Below are positions 8,305 through 16,401 of a stretch of 16,742 nt of DNA, in pieces. Below the pieces are notes generated by a model. It was not told where the DNA came from and did not search any database. It saw nothing but the letters and a program-made list of their open reading frames with translations. Numbering within the stretch: the first letter of the stretch is position 1; each line of letters begins with the position of its first letter. The stretch is from Bacteroidota bacterium (GTDB lineage: Bacteria; Bacteroidota; Bacteroidia; CAILMK01). Location of the stretch: assembly GCA_013287095.1 (NCBI GenBank), contig JABDEJ010000051.1, forward strand, positions 1-16,742. Reading direction: 5' to 3'. The position numbers were made by a program, and so were the translations under genes.

Positions 8305-9594
8305 GTGCCGATCATTATTGGCCATCTCGCAGAAAATATCATCAATATTACGGATGCGATTTTTGTTGGGAAGCTTGGTGAGCAGCCATTAGGCGCCGTA
8401 GGGTTCGGGTCATTATATTATTATACTTTTGTTTTGCTCGCTCTGGGTCTTTCAACAGGAGTCCAGATCGTTATAGGCCGCCGCAATGGTGAAAAATATT
8501 ACGGTGCCATAGGCCCAATTGTAGATAATGCTATATATTCATTCATTGGCATTGGCATAGCCTTGTTTATACTGCTTCAAGCAGTTACACCCTTTCTGAT
8601 ACATTCGATATTAAGGTCGCAAATTATTTTAAACCTGGCTTTGACTTATGTCAACACTCGGAGCTATGGGATATTATTTGTTTGTATCATATTAGTCATG
8701 AGGGCATTTTACATTGGCATTGGGCAAACTAAAGTTATCATATACATCACTATAGGTTCCGCGCTTATTAATATCTTTTTCAACCAGGTGCTTATATTCG
8801 GACATCTGGGTTTTCAGCCCATGGGAATACGGGGATCCGCAACGGCATCTGTCATTGCTGAAGGATGTGCTGCAGTCGGTTATTTCGTTTACACGTTTTA
8901 CCGAAGTGGGAATAAGATATATGGTTTGTTCCGATTCAGAAAGCCTGATTATGCGATAACCAGGCATGTCATGGGGATAGGCGCTCCCATTATGCTTCAG
9001 CGTTGGATTTCCATATCATCATGGCTTGTGTTCTTTATTTTTATAGAGAAAATGGGGGAGAGGGCACTGAGCGTTTCTGCCCTGATGAAAAGTATTTATG
9101 TGGTGATGATGATCCCGGTTTGGGGAATCAGCTCTGCTACCAATTCCCTGGTTAGTAATGCCATGGGTGCAGGACGAATTAAAGATATAAGGGACATCGT
9201 CAGCAAAAGTATTTTAATAAGTTTCGGAGTTATATTTGTTATTATTCAGGCCAATATCTTTTTCCCGGTTTCATTTCTAACCATTTTTAACAACAATATT
9301 GATCTGGTGCATGACGCTGTCGGGCCTCTAAGGATGATCACTGCGGGGTTACTGATTTTTTCTGTAAGCGGTGTGCTGTTTGATGCGGTAACGGGCACAG
9401 GTTCAACAAGGATATCATTATATATGGAGCTGACTACCTTGTTTGTATATTTTTCTTACATCGCCGTCGTTGGAACATTTTTCCCCGGATCAATAACTCT
9501 GTTCTGGGCATCAGAGATAGTTTATATGGGATGTATGGGACTGTTGGCGTTCCTGTATTTGCAATCTGGCAGATGGAAAAAGATGAAGGTGTAA
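8305..9594 (+). CDS. MATE-family multidrug/toxin efflux transporter, probable 5' end upstream of the GTG
   Basis: A 12-helix MATE exporter: PIIIGHLAENIINITDAIFVG in helix 1, LGAVGFGSL, later GIRGSATASVIAE and GTGSTRISLY are family landmarks. These antiporters use H+ or Na+ to expel cationic or aromatic compounds across the inner membrane. The GTG at 8305 is the only standard start in the frame, but it cuts into helix 1. Family-like sequence continues upstream in frame (NLEFKYTYSGILKIAV) back to an ATA at 8257, just after an in-frame stop at 8251-8253. The ATA sits in an A-rich context where an ATG would be expected. So the true protein probably has about 16 more residues, begun from a rare start codon or from an ATG lost by mutation or base error. 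It may serve the reductase/cupin cluster just upstream. Confidence 0.85.
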   Translation: MPIIIGHLAENIINITDAIFVGKLGEQPLGAVGFGSLYYYTFVLLALGLSTGVQIVIGRRNGEKYYGAIGPIVDNAIYSFIGIGIALFILLQAVTPFLIHSILRSQIILNLALTYVNTRSYGILFVCIILVMRAFYIGIGQTKVIIYITIGSALINIFFNQVLIFGHLGFQPMGIRGSATASVIAEGCAAVGYFVYTFYRSGNKIYGLFRFRKPDYAITRHVMGIGAPIMLQRWISISSWLVFFIFIEKMGERALSVSALMKSIYVVMMIPVWGISSATNSLVSNAMGAGRIKDIRDIVSKSILISFGVIFVIIQANIFFPVSFLTIFNNNIDLVHDAVGPLRMITAGLLIFSVSGVLFDAVTGTGSTRISLYMELTTLFVYFSYIAVVGTFFPGSITLFWASEIVYMGCMGLLAFLYLQSGRWKKMKV

Positions 9595-9706
9595 AAATAA
9601 GTCACAAGTGATAAGGGATGAGTGGCTTCCGCCGGTATTATTCTATCTCTTATTTTGATTTCCGAATTCTTATTTACATGTTTGTCCTTAGGCAACTAGT
9701 AATAAA

Positions 9707-10534
9707 CTACTTAGAATTCGAAACGCTGTCTTCATGCTTGATAGCAATCGTATCAACCTGGATATTATGACTCTTTAGCGATTGAAAAGCGTCAGGCTTA
9801 ATAGCACCGGACCCTACAAAAGGATAATTGAGCTCAAGTGCTACAAAAAGTAGTATTGCAACGAGACCACTTACCCCAAAAGCCAGCCACAAATGAAACT
9901 TCTGATTTTCGATATAGAAACAAGCGCTGTAAAATATGAGAAGTACACCGCCACCTATCAATATCGCCCAAAGTATCAATGGCAGCTCAGCATTTGCAGT
10001 ATTTACCCTCGATCTCCTTGCGATACTCAATTCATTTAAATTCGAAATCATTTCAGCATAGACCGTCTGTTCACCAAGATCTTTTGGTTTAAACTTTATG
10101 ATTAAGTTCTGAAGTTTGTTGCGGGCATCCATTGCGTCTTTGCTCTCTTTATTGTGAGCCATCATTGCCCATTCGCTTTCTACAACAATAGTTACATATT
10201 TTTTGGCGCAGGAATCTATGGAGTATCCAACATGTGGAGGAAGGCCTTTAGCGTCCCGGTAAATATTGCTTAGGGCATCAGCCTCCGTATCAATATTGCT
10301 TTTTACATGGTCGTAATTTTCCCAGATGGCAATAACAATGAAAGCAAGGAACACGCCGTATAATATCCCGATCATACTTACATATATACCAGTGACTTCC
10401 TTAAATTTTTCAAGTTCTTCAGAGGTAAAAACTTTTCTTAAAATTTTGAAAGCTATATAAGTGACAACGAAAGAAAGAACAATGGCAAGTACGAGAATAA
10501 GCCATGCAGGAAAAATAGAGAACAAAGTTTCCAT
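9707..10534 (-). CDS. DUF4239 (bestrophin-like) membrane protein
   Basis: A 275-residue protein with four hydrophobic segments: residues ~9-30, 47-70, ~183-207 and 217-237. Between the second and third is a charged region of about 110 residues. The segment GILYGVFLAFIVIAIWENYDHVKSNIDTEADAL is typical of DUF4239, including the G-x-x-Y-G-x-x-L-A-F and W-x-x-Y patterns and the E-A-x-A-L helix after helix 2. The family's layout resembles bestrophin channels, but no transport function is proven. The gene converges on the MATE gene (112 bases between stops) and diverges from the phosphoesterase (230 bases). It ends with TAG at 9709-9707. Confidence 0.82.
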   Translation of the reverse strand: METLFSIFPAWLILVLAIVLSFVVTYIAFKILRKVFTSEELEKFKEVTGIYVSMIGILYGVFLAFIVIAIWENYDHVKSNIDTEADALSNIYRDAKGLPPHVGYSIDSCAKKYVTIVVESEWAMMAHNKESKDAMDARNKLQNLIIKFKPKDLGEQTVYAEMISNLNELSIARRSRVNTANAELPLILWAILIGGGVLLIFYSACFYIENQKFHLWLAFGVSGLVAILLFVALELNYPFVGSGAIKPDAFQSLKSHNIQVDTIAIKHEDSVSNSK

Positions 10535-10575
10535 TAAAGTTTGTTTTTAAGTGTGTTAGCACATTGCTTTAATGG

Positions 10576-10583
10576 CAAAACTA
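10576..10583 (-). promoter_or_regulatory. Probable -7 box of the DUF4239 gene
   Basis: On the minus strand TAGTTTTG matches TAnnTTTG exactly, with about 35 bases of leader to the ATG. No TTG lies 19-21 bases upstream, so support is from the -7 box alone. Confidence 0.4.
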
Positions 10584-10764
10584 ACAATACTTCTGATATA
10601 TGGGGAAAAAATATGGAGTAAATATTTTTTTTCTTTGTCGGAAAGATGGCGCTGGGTGGCTCTTTGTAGTTCAGCCAACTTTAATGATTTCTTAACGATT
10701 TGATAATTTCATCCTCGCTAACATTGCACCTTTAAAACACAGCTGCATAAATTAATAACAATCA

Positions 10765-11898
10765 ATGAATAAGTATTTTTTTACATTGCTTTCAATGGGT
10801 TTTTTTTGCATCGCAGTCACAAACGCACAAAAACTTCCTTCACCGGCACATATTGTCCTGGTAATTGATGAGAACCAATCTTATAATGGGATCATAGGTT
10901 CATCTTCAGCGCCTTATATCAATTCACTTTTGAGTGATACCAATACGGCGTTGTTTACATCTATGTACGCCAATTCTTCCGCTGCAAGCCAGCCAAATTA
11001 CCTGTATTTGTTTTCCGGCTCAGATCAGGGGGTAACAAGTAATACTATTGCCAGCAACACACCTTTTACAACCTGTAATATCGGAGCATCATTACTTGCT
11101 GCTGGCAAAACATTTTCCGGGTATTGTGAGGGCCTGCCTTCTGTGGGATACCTGGGTACGACTTCCGGGAATTATGACCGCAAGCATAATCCCATCAGCG
11201 ATTGGCAGGGAACCCTTGCAAACAACTACCCGGCATCATGTAATAAACCCTATTCTGCCTTCCCTACAGATTACGATTCTTTGCCAACTTTCTCTTTTGT
11301 TGTCCCTGATGAAGTGGACAATATGCACAGCAGTACTATTCAAAATGGTGATACCTGGTTAAAAAATAATTTCACCAACTATATTGCCTGGGCCAAAAAG
11401 AATAACAGTCTCTTTATTTTCACCTTCGATGAAGACGATGGAACTGCAAATGAACATATCGCACTTCTTTTTATAGGTCAGATGGTTAAGGGCGGGTCTT
11501 ATTCTGAAAACATTTCATTTTTAAATGTCCTGAGAACTATTGAAGATATTTATAAATTACCGACCTGTGCTGGCAGCGCAACGGCTGCTGACATTACAGA
11601 TGTGTGGAAAGCCAACTCTGGTATTGCAACAGATCAGTTTTCTGCCAATTCTCTCGATATCTGGCCGGTTCCAGCCAAAGACATTCTCAATCTAAATATT
11701 CATTCGGCTTCTTTTTCAGATAATACGGCATTGTCTGTCTATGATCTTGCAGGAAGAAAAATTATTGGAAAAACATTGGCTATCCAACAAGGAGGGAATA
11801 ACTTTTCAATCGACATACCGGGGATGATACCTGGAGTATATTACCTGACACTGAATGGAAAAGATTTCAACTTTAGCAGGAAGTTGATTATTCAATAG
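10765..11898 (+). CDS. Secreted phosphoesterase (phospholipase C / acid phosphatase family, PF04185-like) with T9SS sorting domain
   Basis: A 377-residue protein. Residues 1-21 are a signal peptide ending in NAQ (cleavage near residue 21-22). The catalytic domain (~25-290) shows HIVLVIDENQSY (family: V-x-x-x-x-E-N-x-S-Y; E36, N37), SQPNYLYLFSGS, YDRKHNP, SFVVPDEVDNMHS, GDTWL and FTFDEDDG, in the order known for PF04185 phosphoesterases; these acidic residues bind the catalytic metals. The common ENHSY is ENQSY here, a substitution at a usually conserved position. The last ~80 residues form a T9SS sorting domain (DIWPVPAKDILNL, SVYDLAGRKI, GVYYLTLN, RKLIIQ), so the enzyme is surface-attached or released. 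It likely frees phosphate from organic phosphates or phospholipids. A porin gene follows 78 bases later. Confidence 0.88.
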   Translation: MNKYFFTLLSMGFFCIAVTNAQKLPSPAHIVLVIDENQSYNGIIGSSSAPYINSLLSDTNTALFTSMYANSSAASQPNYLYLFSGSDQGVTSNTIASNTPFTTCNIGASLLAAGKTFSGYCEGLPSVGYLGTTSGNYDRKHNPISDWQGTLANNYPASCNKPYSAFPTDYDSLPTFSFVVPDEVDNMHSSTIQNGDTWLKNNFTNYIAWAKKNNSLFIFTFDEDDGTANEHIALLFIGQMVKGGSYSENISFLNVLRTIEDIYKLPTCAGSATAADITDVWKANSGIATDQFSANSLDIWPVPAKDILNLNIHSASFSDNTALSVYDLAGRKIIGKTLAIQQGGNNFSIDIPGMIPGVYYLTLNGKDFNFSRKLIIQ

Positions 11899-11976
11899 TT
11901 CGGACGTGCGAATTGATTGAAGCATAAACACTTTTAAATAGATCATTAGAAAGGCGTGGCCTTTAAATCCAAATCC

Positions 11977-13158
11977 ATGAAGAATGTAGCCTTCTTTTTT
12001 TGTGCTTTCATTTTGATGTCGGTCATCCATGCTCATGCTCAAGACACTTCGAAAGCAGTCTTCAAGCCGTCGGTAAAAGTGCATGGAATGATTTTCGGTG
12101 ATTTTGAATATCGGCCGCATTCCGATTCACTTTTAAGAGGAACAACTCAATATGCAGGAATCAGTTATCCTAGTCCTATAAATTACAGCTCTTTTGATGT
12201 TCGTAGAATATATATCGGCGCTGATTTCGTATTTTCAAAACACGTTTCAGGATCCATCCTTTTAGCCAATGAAGGAAATACAGATGATCAGAGAAACCCG
12301 GTTTTCTCAATAAAAGAGGCTGATATTATATGGAAAGATCTTTATAAGAATGCAGACCTTTATATTGGCAGATCAACTACCCCTGCATTTGCGCTTTTGA
12401 CCGAACAGGTTTGGGGTTACCGCAGTATTGAAAAAACGATTGCAGATATGAGATATATTGCCACAGCTGTAGATCTCGGAGTGGCTATTCGCGGAAGATT
12501 TAATGATCAGGGAACATCTGGCTATAACCTTATGATCGGCAATGGGAGTGTGGGCACAATCCCAAATGGGCAAAAGGCAGAGGACGACATGTTTAAAAAG
12601 TTTTATGCCGATATCTGGGCCAAAATATTCAATAAAAAAATCATATTGGATCTATATGCAGACTATGAGAGAGATCAGCTTACTGATCTTGCTACGGGCA
12701 GGCCATTTCATAAATCTAAAAGTACCGTTAAAGGTTTTGTAGCTTATCAAACGGATGCCATAACTATTGGTGTAGAGGCATTTATCCAGGAAAATCAGAA
12801 TTTCAGCATATTCACCAAACCCGGATCAACGATTGCAGATACTGCAAATGCCTATACAGCAGGTATATCTGGTTACGTACATGGTAGGATCATTAAAAAC
12901 AAACTCGGATATTTTGCACGATACGATGCCTTCACCCCTGACCTGGATTTTAACCCTGCATATACTTATTCTACGGGCAATATTACCTACAACGAAAATT
13001 TTATGACGGCCGGTTTTGATTGGATGCCTGCAAAAGACCTTCACATCATGCCAAATATCTGGGTCGACGGCTATCATGACCAGGTAGCGAAAGAAGGCCG
13101 CGCCAAAAATGATTATGACATGTCTCTAAGGCTTACTTTTTACTTTGTTTATAATTAA
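11977..13158 (+). CDS. Outer-membrane porin, OprP/OprO-like beta-barrel
   Basis: A 393-residue protein from the ATG at 11977; the in-frame GTG at 11956 is less likely because the signal peptide starts naturally at MKNVAFFFCAF and ends at AHAQ. The mature part alternates polar and aromatic residues as in barrel strands: FDVRRIYIGADFVFSKHVSGSILLA, ADLYIGRSTTPAFALL, then GVAIRGRFN and a final LTFYFVYN strand. The F-x-x-R-R-x-x-x-G pattern followed by a conserved IGRSxTP-type loop is typical of Bacteroidetes phosphate-selective-porin-like proteins. The protein probably passes small anions through the outer membrane. It follows the secreted phosphoesterase closely on the same strand, so the two likely form a phosphate-release and uptake unit. 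Ion selectivity is not proven by sequence. Confidence 0.75.
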   Translation: MKNVAFFFCAFILMSVIHAHAQDTSKAVFKPSVKVHGMIFGDFEYRPHSDSLLRGTTQYAGISYPSPINYSSFDVRRIYIGADFVFSKHVSGSILLANEGNTDDQRNPVFSIKEADIIWKDLYKNADLYIGRSTTPAFALLTEQVWGYRSIEKTIADMRYIATAVDLGVAIRGRFNDQGTSGYNLMIGNGSVGTIPNGQKAEDDMFKKFYADIWAKIFNKKIILDLYADYERDQLTDLATGRPFHKSKSTVKGFVAYQTDAITIGVEAFIQENQNFSIFTKPGSTIADTANAYTAGISGYVHGRIIKNKLGYFARYDAFTPDLDFNPAYTYSTGNITYNENFMTAGFDWMPAKDLHIMPNIWVDGYHDQVAKEGRAKNDYDMSLRLTFYFVYN

Positions 13159-13201
13159 ATTACCAATTACGGGACTAAAAAACTAATTCTTATCCAACCT
13201 C

Positions 13202-13627
13202 TTATTTCTTTGCTTCTTCAAGCATGGAAATGATCCTATCAAGCTTATCTATATCCATTGCATTTAATCTTAGAAGCAATTCCTCAATTTCTTTTTTAGC
13301 ATCCACGTTGGTTTTAAAATCTTCAAGGGCCTGTATTCTGTCCCGATCGCTTTGACGGTTTTGTGCCATCATAATAATGGGGGCTGCATAAGCAGCCTGT
13401 GTGGAGAATAAAAGATTGAGAAGAATATATGGGTATGGGTCCCAATGATAAATAAACCCAATGATGTTAAATGCCATCCATACGACAACCAAAACCGTTT
13501 GAATGATGATAAATGACCATGAGCCCATGCCATTGGCTACAGAGTCGGCAATACGTTCCCCAAAGCTCCGGGATTCTTCATCTTTTTGATGCCAGGTCTT
13601 TGCTGTTTTTATTTCACTTGTTTCCAT
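13202..13627 (-). CDS. DUF1003 domain membrane protein
   Basis: A 141-residue protein. After a charged start (GERIADSVANGMGSWSFI) come two membrane helices, residues ~37-59 and ~68-87; the segment DPYPYILLNLLFSTQAAYAAPIIMMAQNRQ is the DUF1003 signature. The C-terminal ~50 residues (RDRIQALEDFKTN, KEIEELLLRLNAMD) look like a coiled coil. The function of the family is not established. The gene converges on the porin gene, with 43 bases between stops. Confidence 0.92.
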   Translation of the reverse strand: METSEIKTAKTWHQKDEESRSFGERIADSVANGMGSWSFIIIQTVLVVVWMAFNIIGFIYHWDPYPYILLNLLFSTQAAYAAPIIMMAQNRQSDRDRIQALEDFKTNVDAKKEIEELLLRLNAMDIDKLDRIISMLEEAKK

Positions 13628-13701
13628 GATTGAATTTTAGATTTTTTTGAGATTGAATTGCAGAATCAATTTTATAGTTCTGCACTTAGAATTAAGAGAT
13701 C

Positions 13702-13731
13702 CAAATATAGGCTAATTCAAATGAACGACAA
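13702..13731 (-). promoter_or_regulatory. Bacteroidetes-type promoter of the DUF1003 gene
   Basis: On the minus strand TTG (13731-13729), a 19-base spacer and TATATTTG (13709-13702) fit the TTG-N19-21-TAnnTTTG consensus exactly. Transcription would start near 13696, giving a leader of about 70 bases. Confidence 0.65.
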
Positions 13732-13791
13732 ATCTCCTCCTTGTTCATCGAATTTCTATTCTTAATAATATCATAAAGAACTGAGGCTTTC

Positions 13792-13808
13792 TTTAACAAT
13801 TTGTTAAA
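13792..13808. repeat. Perfect inverted repeat, possible operator
   Basis: TTTAACAA and TTGTTAAA are perfect 8-base arms around one T. It lies 224 bases before the large secreted protein gene and upstream of the DUF1003 promoter. It has the size of a regulator-binding palindrome but no regulator is identified, and AT-rich sequence can produce such sites by chance. Confidence 0.35.
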
Positions 13809-14031
13809 ACTGCCTTCTCAATGCAGCAACAACAATACCCCACCTTCGTGGTGACAAAACATCCTGTCATTTGATCACTACCTGGCAGGAATCAATTTTT
13901 AGTTAAAGGTTCGTTTTTTCGTTTATGAACAGTTACAACAACATCATCAGAAACCCTACAAAAACTGTCTTTATTACCTTCATGTCCTATCAAACAAGTT
14001 TACCAATTTAATCTCTAAATAAACACTAATT

Positions 14032-16401
14032 ATGAGGAATCCGTTACTTAAATCAAAAACCAAAGCGTTTAATTTTCGAAAGCCTGGGCTGATCCTGGCT
14101 TTTCTGGCATTGAGTTTAATACCTTCTTTAATTAAGGCACAATCTGCTTTCGGACCTGGGCATCTTGTGTACTACAGGGTTGGTGATGGGACCACTACTC
14201 CTTTAACCTCTGCTGCATTCCCAATAAATTTTGTCGAAATGGATACAGCGGGCTCTGTTATACAAACTGTAAGTGTGCCTACTTCAACTCTTACGGCGGA
14301 CGGAACGGCTGGTTCTGAGTGCGAATTGACTTTGAGCGCTGATGGAACAACGCTGGTATTTGCCGGTTATACAGCAACTCCCGGAACGACCGGCGTTAAC
14401 TCAAATGCTGCTGCTTCTATTTTGCATGGCATCGGGTTTGTAAGCCAGGCCGGCACCGTAAGTGTCGCTACTACTTTTGCAAATACGCCCACTAGCTCTG
14501 GGGCGTATGAAGGCAATAATACGAGAGGTGGGTACTTTAACGGCACCGGAATCTGGGCTACAGGAAATGATAATAAGAATACGACCAGTGGCTCAGGTCT
14601 TCATTATACCACCACCACCAATGGATCATCGAGTGGGGGAGGGATAGAGTTAAATCCTTATACTACCGGACTTGTTAATACTACAGGTTGTGGCATATTT
14701 AAAGATCAGTTGTACTTCTGCTCCACAAAAACCTCACCACCAGGTGTATGGACTTACCCGGTAATACCAGCGCCAACAACTGCACAGACGGCACTTCCAA
14801 CCCAGGTAGCAGCTACCGTAGCAGCTACCAGCATTTGGAAGGCAATATTACTAAATACAGGTAATACCAATAGCAGCGCGGCTAACGGTGCACCTGATGT
14901 GATGTATGTATCGGACGAATTCCGTATTTCAAAATTTTATTGGAATGGAACTACATGGGTTTCTGCAGGATACGAACATCATAACGTATATGGTTTTGCA
15001 GCATCAATGAATAGTTCAGGTCAAATTGACTTGTATTGTGTTTTAAACGAAGGAGCCGCAGGCAATGCCATTTATAAATATACGGATTACTCATCAAGAA
15101 CTGCAAATATTAATACAACCAGTCCGGTAAGTGCGAGTCTTGACTCCACATTATTAGTACCCGCCAGTTCATATTATTTGTATGGTGGCATAGAATGGGC
15201 GCCTTCCCAAACCAGCGCCATTGCCGCATCAGCTTATTCCTCTACGATAGCATCAAGCGGTAACATAACAGCAGGCAATTACGGTGATATTACCATCCCA
15301 AGCGGGGTGACGGCAACCTTAACAGGCAATATATACATTAACGGTACCCTGACTGTACAAAGTGGAGGGACTCTTAAATGTGGAAACTTCTTTGTCTTTT
15401 CTCCTCAGGGCAATTTTGGTACTTTTAACTTACAAAGTGGTGCAACCCTTGAAACAAAAGATGATAGCGGGGTTACAAACTATACGGCTACCGGAAGCAT
15501 ACAGTGTTTCAGCCGCTTTTATAACCCCGGAGCCAATTATGTTTATGATGGTTCTGTGGCACAATTCACAGGAAACGCACTGCCTTCATCAGTGGCTTCC
15601 CTGACAGTAAATAATTCAAATGGCCTTACCTTAAGCGCTCCAGTTTCTGTTACAAACGCGCTGACGTTAACTTCAGGTATTGTAACCCTGGGAAATAATA
15701 AACTCACGATAGCTTCGGCAGCATCCATATCAGGTGCCAGCGCTTCAAATTATATCGCTACCAATGGAACAGGTACCCTTGAAATGACGGCTGGGACAAG
15801 CGGCGCATCTTTCCCAGTGGGTGTAACCGACTATAACCCTCTGAAAGTAGCTACATCTACAAGCACGTCCACAGTTGATGTGGGTGTTTCTAATTCTATT
15901 ACAAATTCGCAAAATGTTGCCCTTTCAAACCATGCGGTGAACAGAACCTGGAGTGTAACCCTACAGTCCACTTCCACAGTAACTGTGACTCCGCAATGGA
16001 ATAATTCAACTGACCTCGCAGGGGCTGCTTTCGCTACTTCATATAGTTCTGTGGCATCACGGACTTCTTCTACAAATTGGACTTTGTCTCAATCAGCCGG
16101 AGCAGCCACAGTGGTTTCCGGAACCTTGTATGACCGTGCTTCGGGCAGTATTGCCATGGCCGGTTCTACTGCTTATCAAGTTGGTGTGTTAGACAGCACA
16201 TCAGGATACAATACAACTCCGTTTGTCTCTGGTAACCTTGTGGTAGAACGTGTGGGTGATGGCGTATCTGGCACTTTGACAAGTGCGGCATACGGCGTTA
16301 GTTTTTTAGAATTTACAACTTCTCCGGCGACTGTTACCTCTCAATCAGCATATACAATTGCAACGGCTCCCCAGTTCCAATACTATATACGCCTTTTGTA
16401 G
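14032..16401 (+). CDS. Large repetitive secreted surface protein; reading frame broken at an apparent strand flip near 16370
   Basis: Residues 1-37 are a long-leader signal peptide ending in KAQ. Module 1 (residues ~43-390) opens with GHLVYYRVGDG and contains GIWATGNDN, NGSSSGGG and IFKDQLYFCS; it resembles a secreted propeller-like domain. Residues ~400-540 are a Thr/Ser/Gly-rich stretch of beta-helix or adhesin type (DITIPSGVTATLTGNIYING, LTVQSGGTL). Residues ~545-735 hold further repeats (SLTVNNSNGLTLSAPVSVTN, ALTLTSGIVTLGNN). At residue 735 a second copy of module 1 begins (NLVVERVGDG, LTSAAYGVSFLEF), so the module repeats every ~690 residues. True sequence stops at about residue 780; the last nine residues and stop (16401) come from reading the opposite strand of a flipped segment. 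No sorting domain is reached. Role is probably cell surface or adhesion; inference only. Confidence 0.75.
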   Translation: MRNPLLKSKTKAFNFRKPGLILAFLALSLIPSLIKAQSAFGPGHLVYYRVGDGTTTPLTSAAFPINFVEMDTAGSVIQTVSVPTSTLTADGTAGSECELTLSADGTTLVFAGYTATPGTTGVNSNAAASILHGIGFVSQAGTVSVATTFANTPTSSGAYEGNNTRGGYFNGTGIWATGNDNKNTTSGSGLHYTTTTNGSSSGGGIELNPYTTGLVNTTGCGIFKDQLYFCSTKTSPPGVWTYPVIPAPTTAQTALPTQVAATVAATSIWKAILLNTGNTNSSAANGAPDVMYVSDEFRISKFYWNGTTWVSAGYEHHNVYGFAASMNSSGQIDLYCVLNEGAAGNAIYKYTDYSSRTANINTTSPVSASLDSTLLVPASSYYLYGGIEWAPSQTSAIAASAYSSTIASSGNITAGNYGDITIPSGVTATLTGNIYINGTLTVQSGGTLKCGNFFVFSPQGNFGTFNLQSGATLETKDDSGVTNYTATGSIQCFSRFYNPGANYVYDGSVAQFTGNALPSSVASLTVNNSNGLTLSAPVSVTNALTLTSGIVTLGNNKLTIASAASISGASASNYIATNGTGTLEMTAGTSGASFPVGVTDYNPLKVATSTSTSTVDVGVSNSITNSQNVALSNHAVNRTWSVTLQSTSTVTVTPQWNNSTDLAGAAFATSYSSVASRTSSTNWTLSQSAGAATVVSGTLYDRASGSIAMAGSTAYQVGVLDSTSGYNTTPFVSGNLVVERVGDGVSGTLTSAAYGVSFLEFTTSPATVTSQSAYTIATAPQFQYYIRLL
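14806..14829 (+). repeat. Perfect 12-base tandem duplication inside the secreted protein gene
   Basis: GTAGCAGCTACC occurs twice back to back, encoding VAAT-VAAT in frame. The unit is itself nearly self-complementary. It keeps the frame and seems a simple slippage duplication. Confidence 0.75.

Larger units (their letters stand above)
13628..14031. other. Divergent intergenic region of 404 bases
   Basis: It lies between the DUF1003 gene (minus) and the large secreted protein (plus). It holds the DUF1003 promoter (13702-13731) and a palindrome TTTAACAA-T-TTGTTAAA (13792-13808). I see no gene, RNA or repeat beyond these, and no clear -7 box for the plus-strand gene. Confidence 0.6.

Noticed and set aside
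9594..9656. Inverted repeat AAAATAAG / CTTATTTT in the convergent gap after the MATE gene, as a terminator
   Set aside because: Arms are 8 bases, AT-rich and 47 bases apart, with no stable GC stem between.
11956..11976. GTG at 11956 as the porin start
   Set aside because: It adds seven residues before a clean signal peptide; the ATG at 11977 gives the usual K-x-x-hydrophobic start.
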